Origin: Bacillota bacterium
GTDB taxonomy: Bacteria > Bacillota > Clostridia > Acetivibrionales > DSM-2933
Direction: 5' to 3'
NCBI GenBank assembly: GCA_023441845.1
Contig: JAEZNF010000522.1
Location: 1 to 7,079, forward strand
Length of the DNA: 7,079 nt
The position numbers and the translations under genes were made by a program. The notes under the pieces are model-generated. The model saw nothing but the letters and a program-made list of their open reading frames with translations, had not been told where the DNA came from and made no database searches. This document shows, in pieces, positions 1 through 7,079 of the stretch (position 1 is its first letter; every line of letters starts with the position of its first letter).

Positions 1-534
1 CGTATATCCTCCAGCCGGGAAGAGATACTAAATTCTGATGCCGTTGTTTTGCCCGGGGTCGGGGCTTTTGCAAATGCAATGGAAAGCCTGGAAAAAGCGG
101 GTATGACAGATGTGGTCGCAAATTTTATAGAAACAGGCAAGCCGTTTCTGGGTATTTGCCTTGGAATGCAGATGCTTTTTGACTACAGTGAAGAGGGCGG
201 AGAAAGGGTTCCGGGTCTGGGAATCTTTAAGGGGGCTATAAAACAGCTGCCCCCCGACATGAACCTTAAGGTTCCGCATATGGGATGGAATTCCCTGGAC
301 TACAGGGAAGACAGCCCGCTTCTTAAGAATCTGCCCGAAAGTCCTTATGTCTACTTTGTTCATTCATATTATCTTGAAGCCGAGTGTAAGGACATAGTTA
401 TTGCAACAGCCCGGTACGGCTTGAAATTTGATGCTGCGATAGGGAAGGGGAATGTGTTTGCAACACAGTTCCACCCTGAAAAAAGCGGAGAGATTGGTTT
501 GACTATTTTAAAAAACTTTAAGAATTTAATATAG
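1..534 (+). CDS. hisH: Imidazole glycerol phosphate synthase, glutamine amidotransferase subunit HisH (5' partial)
   Basis: HisH hydrolyses glutamine and passes ammonia to HisF for closure of the imidazole ring (fifth step of the histidine pathway, cytoplasmic). The reading frame is open from base 1 and gives 177 residues before the TAG stop. Family members are about 200-205 residues, so roughly 25-35 N-terminal residues lie upstream of the window. Class I amidotransferase features are all visible: the PGVGAF oxyanion-strand motif (bases 52-69), the nucleophile elbow GICLGMQ with catalytic Cys at 157-159, the HisH-typical PHMGWN segment, and the catalytic His (472-474) and Glu (478-480) in FHPEKS. 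The TTG at 49 lies inside a conserved motif and is not the start. The stop codon overlaps the AGGAGG ribosome binding site of hisA (533-538), so the two genes are probably translationally coupled. Identification is very secure. Confidence 0.96.
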   Translation, partial: RISSSREEILNSDAVVLPGVGAFANAMESLEKAGMTDVVANFIETGKPFLGICLGMQMLFDYSEEGGERVPGLGIFKGAIKQLPPDMNLKVPHMGWNSLDYREDSPLLKNLPESPYVYFVHSYYLEAECKDIVIATARYGLKFDAAIGKGNVFATQFHPEKSGEIGLTILKNFKNLI

Positions 535-546
535 GAGGAATATATA

Positions 547-1260
547 ATGGTCATATATCCGGCTATTGATGTGAAAGACGGAAGATGTGTCAGATTGGTT
601 CAGGGAAAGTTCAATGATGTGACGGTTTATTCCGATGATCCTGTTGAGATGGCTTTCAAGTGGGAAAAACTCGGTGCAGAGTATTTGCATGTTGTCGACC
701 TGGATGGTGCAAGGACAGGTGAACCACAGAATACTGCAATTATAAGCGAAATAGCTGTCAATCTTGGTATTCCCGTACAGCTCGGCGGAGGCATTAGGTC
801 TATCGAAATGATCGAAATCCTTCTATGTAAAGGCATACAGCGCGTAATTCTGGGTACATCTGCTGTGCAGGATCCCGAACTGGTTAAAAAGGCTGTTAAA
901 ACATTTGAGAACGGTGTCGTTATAGGCATTGACGCAAAAGACGGATTTGTTGCAATAGAGGGATGGGCTAAAACAAGTAACTTCACCGCAACGGGCTTTG
1001 CTAAAAAGATGGAGGACCTTGGTGCAAAAACAATAATTTATACCGATATATCCACCGACGGAATGCTTACCGGACCAAATTTAAAGGCAATGGAAGAAAT
1101 GGTCAAGGCTGTTAATGTTGATGTTATAGCTTCCGGTGGGGTTAGTAATATTAATGACATAAAGAATTTGAAAGATATCGGGGTATCCGGGGCAATTATA
1201 GGGAAAGCCCTGTATACAGGTGATATAGATTTGAAACAGGCAATAGAAATTGCCAGATAA
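547..1260 (+). CDS. hisA: ProFAR isomerase HisA
   Basis: This is the phosphoribosylformimino-5-aminoimidazole carboxamide ribotide isomerase, a (beta/alpha)8 barrel that performs the Amadori rearrangement of ProFAR to PRFAR, the substrate of HisF-HisH. The 237 residues match the usual family length of about 240. The two catalytic aspartates are in place: Asp8 in YPAIDVKDG and Asp129 in GIDAKDG. The duplicated phosphate-binding half-barrel motifs are also present, LGGGIRS (residues 79-85) and ASGGVSN near the C-terminus, along with the [13 protein letters not shown] loop. The ATG has an AGGAGG 8 bases upstream. It starts 12 bases after hisH stops and ends 17 bases before hisF. No residues look unusual. 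A bifunctional HisA/TrpF (PriA) role is unlikely in this lineage but cannot be excluded by eye. Confidence 0.97.
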   Translation: MVIYPAIDVKDGRCVRLVQGKFNDVTVYSDDPVEMAFKWEKLGAEYLHVVDLDGARTGEPQNTAIISEIAVNLGIPVQLGGGIRSIEMIEILLCKGIQRVILGTSAVQDPELVKKAVKTFENGVVIGIDAKDGFVAIEGWAKTSNFTATGFAKKMEDLGAKTIIYTDISTDGMLTGPNLKAMEEMVKAVNVDVIASGGVSNINDIKNLKDIGVSGAIIGKALYTGDIDLKQAIEIAR

Positions 1261-1277
1261 AGCAGGGGGCGGCAGAA

Positions 1278-2039
1278 ATGTTGACAAAAAGGGTTATACC
1301 CTGTCTGGATGTACATGCAGGAAGAGTTGTAAAAGGTGTGAATTTCGTAAACATCAGGGATGCGGGTGACCCTGTTGAGGTTGCGGCAATATACGACAAG
1401 GCGGGTGCCGATGAATTGACCTTTCTGGATATAACGGCCTCAAGCGATGCGAGAAGCATAATGCTTGATGTAGTGAGAAGGGTTGCCGAGCAGGTGTTTA
1501 TTCCATTCACGGTAGGTGGAGGAATACGGAAGGTGGAGGATTTCAGGGAAATCTTAAAAGCCGGTGCCGATAAGATTTCAGTTAATTCGGCTGCTCTTAA
1601 AAGGCCGGAGCTTATTTCCGAAGCCGCATGGCGTTTCGGAAGCCAGTGTGTCGTTGTTGCAATTGATGCAAAGAGGAAACAGAACAAATCGGGCTGGGAT
1701 GTTTATTTAAACGGCGGCCGGGTAAACACCGGCAGGGATGCGGTTGAATGGGCGGTAGAAGCTGAGAAGCTTGGCGCCGGTGAAATACTTTTGACAAGCA
1801 TGGACTGTGACGGTACCAAGAACGGCTATGACATCGAGCTTACAAGAAGTATCGCCGAAAGCGTAAAAATACCGGTTATAGCTTCGGGCGGTGCCGGGAC
1901 AATGGAGCATTTCCGTGAAGCATTGACAGAAGGTAAGGCTGATGCTGTTCTTGCTGCGTCGCTGTTCCATTTCAGGGAGATGGAAATAAGGGATTTAAAA
2001 AAGTACCTTATTGAAAAAGGTATTGAGATGAGATTGTAG
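1278..2039 (+). CDS. hisF: Imidazole glycerol phosphate synthase, cyclase subunit HisF
   Basis: HisF is the cyclase half of IGP synthase. It uses ammonia channelled from HisH to convert PRFAR into imidazole glycerol phosphate and AICAR, the latter linking the pathway to purine synthesis. The 253 residues are the standard length. The catalytic pair is visible as Asp11 ([14 protein letters not shown]) and Asp130 (VVAIDAK). Phosphate-binding motifs of both half barrels are present, VGGGIRK (79-85) and ASGGAG. The [14 protein letters not shown] segment matches the family. The ATG is preceded by a G-rich ribosome binding site (AGGGGG, 1264-1269) 8 bases upstream, weaker than those of hisA or groES. 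The gene is paralogous to hisA and sits directly after it, the usual hisH-hisA-hisF order. Confidence 0.97.
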   Translation: MLTKRVIPCLDVHAGRVVKGVNFVNIRDAGDPVEVAAIYDKAGADELTFLDITASSDARSIMLDVVRRVAEQVFIPFTVGGGIRKVEDFREILKAGADKISVNSAALKRPELISEAAWRFGSQCVVVAIDAKRKQNKSGWDVYLNGGRVNTGRDAVEWAVEAEKLGAGEILLTSMDCDGTKNGYDIELTRSIAESVKIPVIASGGAGTMEHFREALTEGKADAVLAASLFHFREMEIRDLKKYLIEKGIEMRL

Positions 2040-2069
2040 TAATTAAATAAATATCAAGGGGTTATAGTT

Positions 2070-2729
2070 ATGGAAAACTTGTCAGTTGAATTAAAATTCG
2101 ACAGCAATGGCCTGTTGCCTGTTGTCGTACAGGATTACAAATCAAATGAGGTTTTGATGCTTGCTTATATGAATAAGGAAGCTTATGAAAAATCGTTGGA
2201 GACCAACATGGTTCATTACTGGAGCAGAAGCCGTAACAAATTATGGCTTAAAGGCGAAACCTCAGGGCACTACCAAAAAATTAAGTCCATAAACGTTGAT
2301 TGTGACAATGATGCGCTGCTCATTAAAGTTGAACAGGTAGAAGCTGCCTGCCATACAGGTCATTACTCTTGCTTCTACAGGGAGCTTAAGGATGGCGATG
2401 CAAAAGAGACATCGGAGGCTGTTTTTGATGCTGAAAAGGTTTATGGCGATAAAGCGAAAATTTTGCAGGAAGTATATAATGTAATATTGGACAGGAGAGC
2501 AAATCCCAAAGAGGGTTCGTATACAAACTACCTTTTTGACAAGGGCATCGACAAGATACTTAAAAAGGTTGGAGAAGAGGCTGCTGAAGTTATAATTGCT
2601 GCAAAAAACAAATCAAAGGATGAAATAAGGTATGAAATTGCCGATCTTTTCTATCACCTGTTTGTGCTCATGGTTGAAAGGGATGTAACACTTGACGATA
2701 TATACGGTGAGCTGCAAGGGAGAAGATAG
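2070..2729 (+). CDS. hisIE: Bifunctional phosphoribosyl-AMP cyclohydrolase / phosphoribosyl-ATP pyrophosphatase HisIE
   Basis: This fused enzyme catalyses steps 2 and 3 of histidine synthesis: hydrolysis of PR-ATP to PR-AMP (HisE domain) and opening of the adenine ring to ProFAR (HisI domain). Residues 1 to about 108 are the HisI domain, with the metal motif DCDND (Asp77, Asp79, Asp81) and zinc-ligand candidates Cys78, Cys94 and Cys101 in AACHTGHYSC. Residues about 128-219 are the all-alpha HisE domain (MazG-like NTP pyrophosphatase fold). It contains KVGEEAAE (166-173) and ADLFYH (191-196), which hold the acidic Mg-binding residues. Total length 219 is normal for the fusion. An AAGGGG ribosome binding site (2056-2061) lies 8 bases before the ATG, and the gene starts 30 bases after hisF. 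It is the last recognised his gene of the cluster. Confidence 0.96.
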   Translation: MENLSVELKFDSNGLLPVVVQDYKSNEVLMLAYMNKEAYEKSLETNMVHYWSRSRNKLWLKGETSGHYQKIKSINVDCDNDALLIKVEQVEAACHTGHYSCFYRELKDGDAKETSEAVFDAEKVYGDKAKILQEVYNVILDRRANPKEGSYTNYLFDKGIDKILKKVGEEAAEVIIAAKNKSKDEIRYEIADLFYHLFVLMVERDVTLDDIYGELQGRR

Positions 2730-2768
2730 TTTTTTTTAAGACACGATTTTCATTCGGAGGTGCGCGAA

Positions 2769-2963
2769 ATGGAATGTTCGAAGGACAGGAATAAGGCAAA
2801 TTGTACCTGTACATACACATCATGCAGCAGAAAGGGAGAATGCTGCGCCTGCGTAGAATATCACAGGAAGCGAAACGAACTTCCCGGGTGCTTCTTCACG
2901 CCGGAGGCAGAGAAAACTTATGACAGAAGTTATAGTAATTTCATAAAGAGTGTTAAGAGATAA
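2769..2963 (+). CDS. Small cysteine-rich protein, DUF6485-like
   Basis: This gene encodes 64 residues of unknown function. It carries eight cysteines (positions 3, 12, 14, 19, 25, 26, 28, 41), mostly in CxC and CCxC arrangements, followed by YHR and a C-terminal half with LPGCFF and EKTYDRS. The pattern suggests a zinc- or metal-binding minidomain. I recall the family as DUF6485, common in Clostridia; this is from memory and not checked. There is no signal peptide or membrane segment. The ATG is preferred because CGGAGG (2755-2760) lies 8 bases before it, whereas the in-frame GTG at 2760 overlaps that site. The gene begins 39 bases after hisIE with no terminator between, and a terminator follows at once, so it is probably the last cistron of the his transcript. 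A role in histidine synthesis is not implied by the sequence. Confidence 0.85.
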   Translation: MECSKDRNKANCTCTYTSCSRKGECCACVEYHRKRNELPGCFFTPEAEKTYDRSYSNFIKSVKR

Positions 2964-2986
2964 TATTATTGTATTGTCTCTTTTTT
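2955..2986 (+). terminator. Intrinsic terminator of the his-DUF6485 unit
   Basis: An 11-base-pair stem (2955-2965 with 2972-2982, one T-G wobble) closes a 6-base loop and runs into six T residues (2981-2986). The left arm starts in the last codons of the small Cys-rich gene and contains its TAA stop, so terminator and coding sequence overlap. The AT-rich stem is only moderately stable, but the geometry is classical. It separates the his cluster from the downstream AlbA_2 gene. Confidence 0.8.
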
Positions 2987-3053
2987 ATATTCAAGTATTA
3001 ACTATCGCAAAGCTGCAAGCTTCGAAGTATGAAAATCGTTGCTGAAACTACTG

Positions 3054-3133
3054 AACTTTTATCTCAAAAAGAGTCTTATAACGCTTACGCTATAAGACTC
3101 TCAGAATAAAAGTTTGCTAAAAAACAAACTTTT
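3054..3133. repeat. Nested and competing inverted repeats
   Basis: Three exact stems are visible. Stem A is AACTTTTAT (3054-3062) with ATAAAAGTT (3106-3114), 9 bp, enclosing stem B. Stem B is GAGTCTTATA (3071-3080) with TATAAGACTC (3091-3100), 10 bp and a 10-base loop. Stem C is AAAAGTTTG (3108-3116) with CAAACTTTT (3125-3133), 9 bp and an 8-base loop. The right arm of A and the left arm of C share bases 3108-3114, so A and C cannot form together. That is the layout expected of a two-state RNA switch, or of a palindromic intergenic repeat. No ligand-binding core can be recognised. Confidence 0.6.
3066..3100 (-). terminator. Terminator-like hairpin read on the minus strand
   Basis: Read on the minus strand, the perfect 10-bp stem 3071-3100 is followed immediately by five T residues (the complement of AAAAA at 3066-3070). 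This is the form of an intrinsic terminator. On the plus strand the same stem has no following T tract. No minus-strand gene is visible nearby, so if it works it would stop antisense transcripts crossing the AlbA_2 gene, or it is a relic. Confidence 0.4.
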
Positions 3134-3167
3134 GAGAAGAATAGAATATGAGTCATAAGTCCTTAGG

Positions 3168-3174
3168 AAGGAGG
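3168..3174 (+). promoter_or_regulatory. Ribosome binding site that decides a CTG start
   Basis: A perfect AAGGAGG ends 8 bases before an in-frame CTG (3183-3185). Every other gene in the window with a visible start has an 8-10 base gap, including hisA, hisF, hisIE, groES and groEL. The alternative TTG at 3198 is 23 bases away. The ATG at 3178 is only 3 bases away and is out of frame. This points to CTG as the initiation codon of the following gene. Confidence 0.65.
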
Positions 3175-3182
3175 GAAATGCC

Positions 3183-4343
3183 CTGGATATATATAAATTG
3201 AAGCAGCTTCTAAAGCAGGAGGAGGGCCCCAAGCTGGATTATAAAGCCAGTCTTCACCTTAATACGGAGAGTGAGAAGAAGGAGTTTGCCAAGGATATAA
3301 TTGCTATTGCAAACTCACGCGGGGGCAGGGGTTATATTATTTTCGGAATTGAGGACAAGACAAAAAGTATACTTGGAGTTGAGCCTTCAGATTTTATTGA
3401 AGAACAGATCCAGCAGGTAGTATATAACAGATGCGATCCCCCTATTCCCATTTCTCTTGATTTTGTTGAATTGGGAGGCAAAAATATAGCTGTTGTAACA
3501 ATATACAGAAGCAGCCACCAGCCGCACCAGATGCTGAACAACGGAGCGTTTTATATAAGAAGAGGCTCTACCACAGATGTTGCACGAAGGAGTGAGATAG
3601 CAAACCTTTTGCAGGAAAACGGCCTTATGACATATGAAACGGTTGTGCTGCGCCGTGCCTCTTCAAAAGAACTGGAAATGGACCGTATTAACCAGTATTT
3701 CAAGAACATGAATGTTATAAGCGAGAATCCCAGTGAGGTGCTTTTAGAAGCCATGGGAATTGTGGGACAAAAGGCTGACAGCGGCAGCTACCATCCTACA
3801 ATCGGCGGTATGCTGCTATTCGGTAAAAATCCGGAAATTCATCTTCCGCATGTTTATGTTAAGGTTATATGTGATGGAAACGAAGTGCGGTGCTTTCATG
3901 GAAATATATTAAGCATGCTTGACAGCGTTTCCGGGTACTTTGGAGAAGTGATAAAAGATGATGACTACCCTATGGACGCGCTTGAGGAAGCTCTGGCAAA
4001 CGCCCTTGTCCACAGGGATTACCTTGATCTGTCCAGGGGAATAACCGTTGCAATAACAGATAAAAATATCGAAATAAGCAATCCCGGAGCACTTATTGCC
4101 AACAACAGCATATACAAATTCATTAAGGAGAACAACCCCGACAGGCGAAATTCATGGCTTTACCAGAGGCTTCTAACCCTTGATACAAAAAAGAGGTTTA
4201 TGAAATCCGGTATCGGGATGAGCAGAATAAAAAAGGCTTTTGCTGAAATCGGTGAGGTAAAGTTCCTGAATATTGGAGCGCAGAACCTGTTTAAGGTTAT
4301 ACTGCCGAGAAAAAAGCCGAAAAGCTTCGGCAAAACCTGTTAA
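3183..4343 (+). CDS. Schlafen/AlbA_2-domain protein with GHKL-like (HATPase_c_4) region
   Basis: This protein of 386 residues, if started at CTG 3183, combines two modules found together in many bacterial putative transcriptional regulators. Residues about 12-135 form the AlbA_2 (Schlafen-type) domain, with GPKLDYKAS (15-23), AIANSRGGRGYIIFGIED (41-58) and YIRRGSTTDVA (124-134). Residues about 265-355 resemble the divergent ATPase region, with an N-box-like EEALANALVHRDYLD (Glu269, Asn273, His277, Asp279), a SNPGAL segment (299-304) and SGIGMSR (342-348). The protein ends soon after this and lacks the C-terminal winged helix that many longer relatives carry. The start is inferred: the residues LDIYKLKQLLK read in frame from CTG, with a well-spaced AAGGAGG. 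A TTG start at 3198 would shorten it by five residues. Terminators or spacers on both sides suggest a single-gene unit. Its target is unknown; the domains suggest nucleic acid binding, in regulation or possibly defence. Confidence 0.85.
   Translation: MDIYKLKQLLKQEEGPKLDYKASLHLNTESEKKEFAKDIIAIANSRGGRGYIIFGIEDKTKSILGVEPSDFIEEQIQQVVYNRCDPPIPISLDFVELGGKNIAVVTIYRSSHQPHQMLNNGAFYIRRGSTTDVARRSEIANLLQENGLMTYETVVLRRASSKELEMDRINQYFKNMNVISENPSEVLLEAMGIVGQKADSGSYHPTIGGMLLFGKNPEIHLPHVYVKVICDGNEVRCFHGNILSMLDSVSGYFGEVIKDDDYPMDALEEALANALVHRDYLDLSRGITVAITDKNIEISNPGALIANNSIYKFIKENNPDRRNSWLYQRLLTLDTKKRFMKSGIGMSRIKKAFAEIGEVKFLNIGAQNLFKVILPRKKPKSFGKTC
4311..4331 (-). terminator. Minus-strand terminator-like hairpin inside the AlbA_2 gene end
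   Basis: GCCGAA (4316-4321) and TTCGGC (4326-4331) form a perfect 6-bp GC-rich stem with a 4-base loop. On the minus strand the stem is followed by at least five T residues (complement of 4311-4315). On the plus strand A residues follow, so it is not a plus-strand terminator. It lies in the last codons of the coding sequence and may be chance. If active it would stop antisense transcription entering the gene from the 3' side. Confidence 0.3.
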
Positions 4344-4592
4344 AACTAAAGGATCATTATGTAAAATTAGCTTGCCGGTAAAAAAGTGAAGTTTCTAAAA
4401 AGATAGTTTCAAGTTCCATTTTGGTTCCAAGGCCTATGGTAATAAGGCAATACAAACATACTTAATATTCCTGAAAATTGCCTTTTATTTAGAAAATATT
4501 TGATATTCGAAGAAAACGAGAGAATTCTCAATATATGTTAAAATAAGATGCGATAATTCCAGGATTTCTGATTTTTTTAGCCTTACACATAT
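4344..4592. other. AT-rich intergenic spacer without a recognisable gene
   Basis: This spacer between the AlbA_2 gene and the groESL promoter shows no convincing coding frame on either strand. It contains the weak terminator candidate at 4444-4487, repeated GTTTC/GTTCC pentamers between 4391 and 4428, and a 10-base perfect palindrome GAGAATTCTC at 4520-4529. I can assign none of these a function with confidence. Confidence 0.5.
4444..4487 (+). terminator. Possible weak terminator after the AlbA_2 gene
   Basis: AAGGCAAT (4444-4451) pairs perfectly with ATTGCCTT (4477-4484), and a short T-rich stretch (TTTTATTT) begins at 4483. The 25-base loop is long and the stem short, so termination would be inefficient. 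It lies about 100 bases after the stop codon and is the only plus-strand terminator candidate between the two genes. Confidence 0.3.
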
Positions 4593-4627
4593 TTGATAAA
4601 AAATTGGATAATATATTATATTATAAT
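4593..4627 (+). promoter_or_regulatory. Probable sigma-A promoter of groESL
   Basis: TTGATA (4593-4598) is a good -35 box. At 17-18 bases it is followed by TTATAT/TATATT (4616-4622). A perfect TATAAT also sits at 4622-4627, but at 23 bases from that -35 box. The exact -10 is therefore uncertain. In either case the transcript would begin within or just before the CIRCE operator, the standard arrangement for HrcA repression. Confidence 0.6.
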
Positions 4628-4653
4628 TAGCACTCAGCTAAGGTGAGTGCTAA
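4627..4653 (+). promoter_or_regulatory. CIRCE operator (HrcA binding site)
   Basis: The perfect inverted repeat TTAGCACTC (4627-4635), 9-base spacer, GAGTGCTAA (4645-4653) matches the CIRCE consensus exactly. HrcA binds CIRCE and represses chaperone operons; GroEL assists HrcA folding, which closes a feedback loop during heat stress. It lies 15 bases before the groES ribosome binding site, so it is in the 5' untranslated region. The hrcA gene itself is not in the window. Confidence 0.97.
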
Positions 4654-4660
4654 TAAATAA

Positions 4661-4969
<309 letters not shown>

Positions 4970-4972
4970 TAA

Positions 4973-6655
<1,683 letters not shown>

Positions 6656-6733
6656 TCGGTAATTTAAACCCGGTTTAGCATTGATTTTCGGGCCATTAAC
6701 GAAATATAAAAATAAATACTTTATATATTAAAG

Positions 6734-6765
6734 AAAGGTCTGTGATTCTTATCATGGGCCTTTTT
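6734..6765 (+). terminator. Intrinsic terminator of groESL
   Basis: A 13-bp stem pairs 6734-6746 with 6751-6763, including three G-T wobbles. It closes a TCTT loop (6747-6750) and is followed by five T residues (6761-6765). It lies 79 bases after the groEL stop codon and is the strongest terminator in this spacer. Confidence 0.8.
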
Positions 6766-6831
6766 CGCGTCAGTAGTGGCCTTTTATCCGAAGGTAAATC
6801 CGGCTTTAATATATTTATTATAAATAATTCC

Positions 6832-6869
6832 AACCTGACATACTGTTGTCATATTAGGTTTTATATAAT
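6832..6869 (+). promoter_or_regulatory. Dyad and -10 box ahead of the zinc-ribbon gene
   Basis: TGACA (6836-6840) and TGTCA (6847-6851) form an inverted repeat with a 6-base spacer. It is flanked by AACC (6832-6835) and GGTT (6857-6860), which also pair if five bases bulge. A perfect TATAAT lies at 6864-6869. TTGTCA (6846-6851) looks like a -35 box but is only 12 bases from it, too close for ordinary sigma-A use. The dyad may be an operator, perhaps for an activator; the promoter assignment is tentative. Confidence 0.4.
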
Positions 6870-6906
6870 CAACATATAAAACTAACCGAAAAGGAGAAAC
6901 AAGCTT

Positions 6907-7079
6907 ATGGAAAAGTATTGTCAAAGCTGTGGGATGCCGATTAATGAGGAAAATTTATTTGCAACGGAAAAGGACGGCAGCAGGAACGAGGATTACTGCG
7001 TATACTGCTATAAGGAAGGAAGCTTTACATCGCCCGATGTCACCATGCAGCAGATGATAGATATATGCGTGCCCCATAT
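6907..7079 (+). CDS. Putative zinc-ribbon protein (3' partial)
   Basis: The first 57 residues of a gene run off the window end. Two CxxC pairs, Cys5/Cys8 (YCQSCGMPI) and Cys31/Cys34 (YCVYCYKEG), form a treble-clef or zinc-ribbon-like metal site. The segment TSPDVTMQQMIDICVPH follows. This resembles the small family of putative zinc-ribbon domain proteins (Zn_ribbon_2 type, recalled from memory). These occur alone at about 80-100 residues or as a leader domain on transcriptional regulators, and the truncation hides which applies here. The ATG has AAGGAG (6891-6896) 10 bases upstream. It is separated from groEL by a terminator and appears to have its own promoter. No function can be assigned. 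Confidence 0.8.
   Translation, partial: MEKYCQSCGMPINEENLFATEKDGSRNEDYCVYCYKEGSFTSPDVTMQQMIDICVPH

Larger units (their letters stand above)
2987..3182 (+). other. Structured non-coding leader / spacer upstream of the AlbA_2 gene
   Basis: These 196 bases hold no plausible gene but several inverted repeats. There is a small AAGCT/AGCTT hairpin (about 3010-3022) and an 8-base palindrome CTTCGAAG. Then come the large nested and competing hairpins at 3054-3133, listed separately. Just before the start codon, TCCTT (3160-3164) can pair with AAGGA (3168-3172), which is part of the ribosome binding site. A weak promoter candidate is TTGTCT (2974-2979) with TATTAA (2996-3001), spacing 16, overlapping the preceding terminator. 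I recognise no known riboswitch or T-box consensus. It could be a cis-regulatory leader or a dispersed intergenic repeat; I cannot decide between these. Confidence 0.5.

Noticed and set aside
1196..1687. Minus-strand frame of 163 codons opposite hisA and hisF
   Set aside because: The product has no recognisable motifs and lies wholly antisense to two secure enzymes.
2730..2737. Run of eight T residues directly after hisIE as a terminator
   Set aside because: No stable stem precedes the run, so it should not end transcription before the Cys-rich gene.
2987..3160. A known riboswitch, T-box or CRISPR repeat in the leader
   Set aside because: No T-box motif, no recognisable aptamer core and no regularly spaced direct repeats are present.
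4520..4529. Perfect palindrome GAGAATTCTC as an extra operator for groESL
   Set aside because: It is short, could be chance, matches no operator I can name with confidence, and lies more than 60 bases upstream of the likely promoter.
6661..6700. Possible hairpin from the CCCG and CGGG segments just after groEL
   Set aside because: Only four base pairs with a long loop and no T tract follow; the terminator at 6734-6765 is far better.

Overview
The window looks like chromosomal DNA of a low-GC Gram-positive anaerobe of the class Clostridia. The GroES and GroEL sequences, AT-rich spacers and strong AAGGAGG ribosome binding sites resemble the cellulolytic Acetivibrio/Hungateiclostridium (cluster III) group. 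That placement rests on remembered similarity, not on a search. All recognised genes lie on the + strand.

Bases 1-2986 hold the distal end of a histidine biosynthesis operon: hisH (5' end outside the window), hisA, hisF and a fused hisIE. They are followed by a 64-codon Cys-rich gene resembling the DUF6485 family. An intrinsic terminator whose stem begins inside that last gene closes the unit. HisH and HisF form the imidazole glycerol phosphate synthase. HisIE and HisA carry out the steps that supply its substrate PRFAR.

Bases 2987-3182 form a non-coding leader rich in inverted repeats, some of them mutually exclusive. It precedes a 386-codon gene for a Schlafen/AlbA_2-type protein with a GHKL-like ATPase region. 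The gene apparently starts at a CTG codon. A roughly 340-base AT-rich spacer follows (4344-4684), with a weak terminator candidate. It ends in a vegetative-type promoter and a perfect CIRCE operator.

Bases 4685-6655 are the HrcA/CIRCE-type groES-groEL chaperonin operon, closed by a terminator at 6734-6765. The window ends inside a small zinc-ribbon gene (from 6907), preceded by a dyad and a TATAAT box.

Most of the window is conserved housekeeping DNA. The least ordinary part is the structured leader and non-standard start of the AlbA_2 gene. I see no CRISPR array, transposase, phage gene, tRNA or rRNA.
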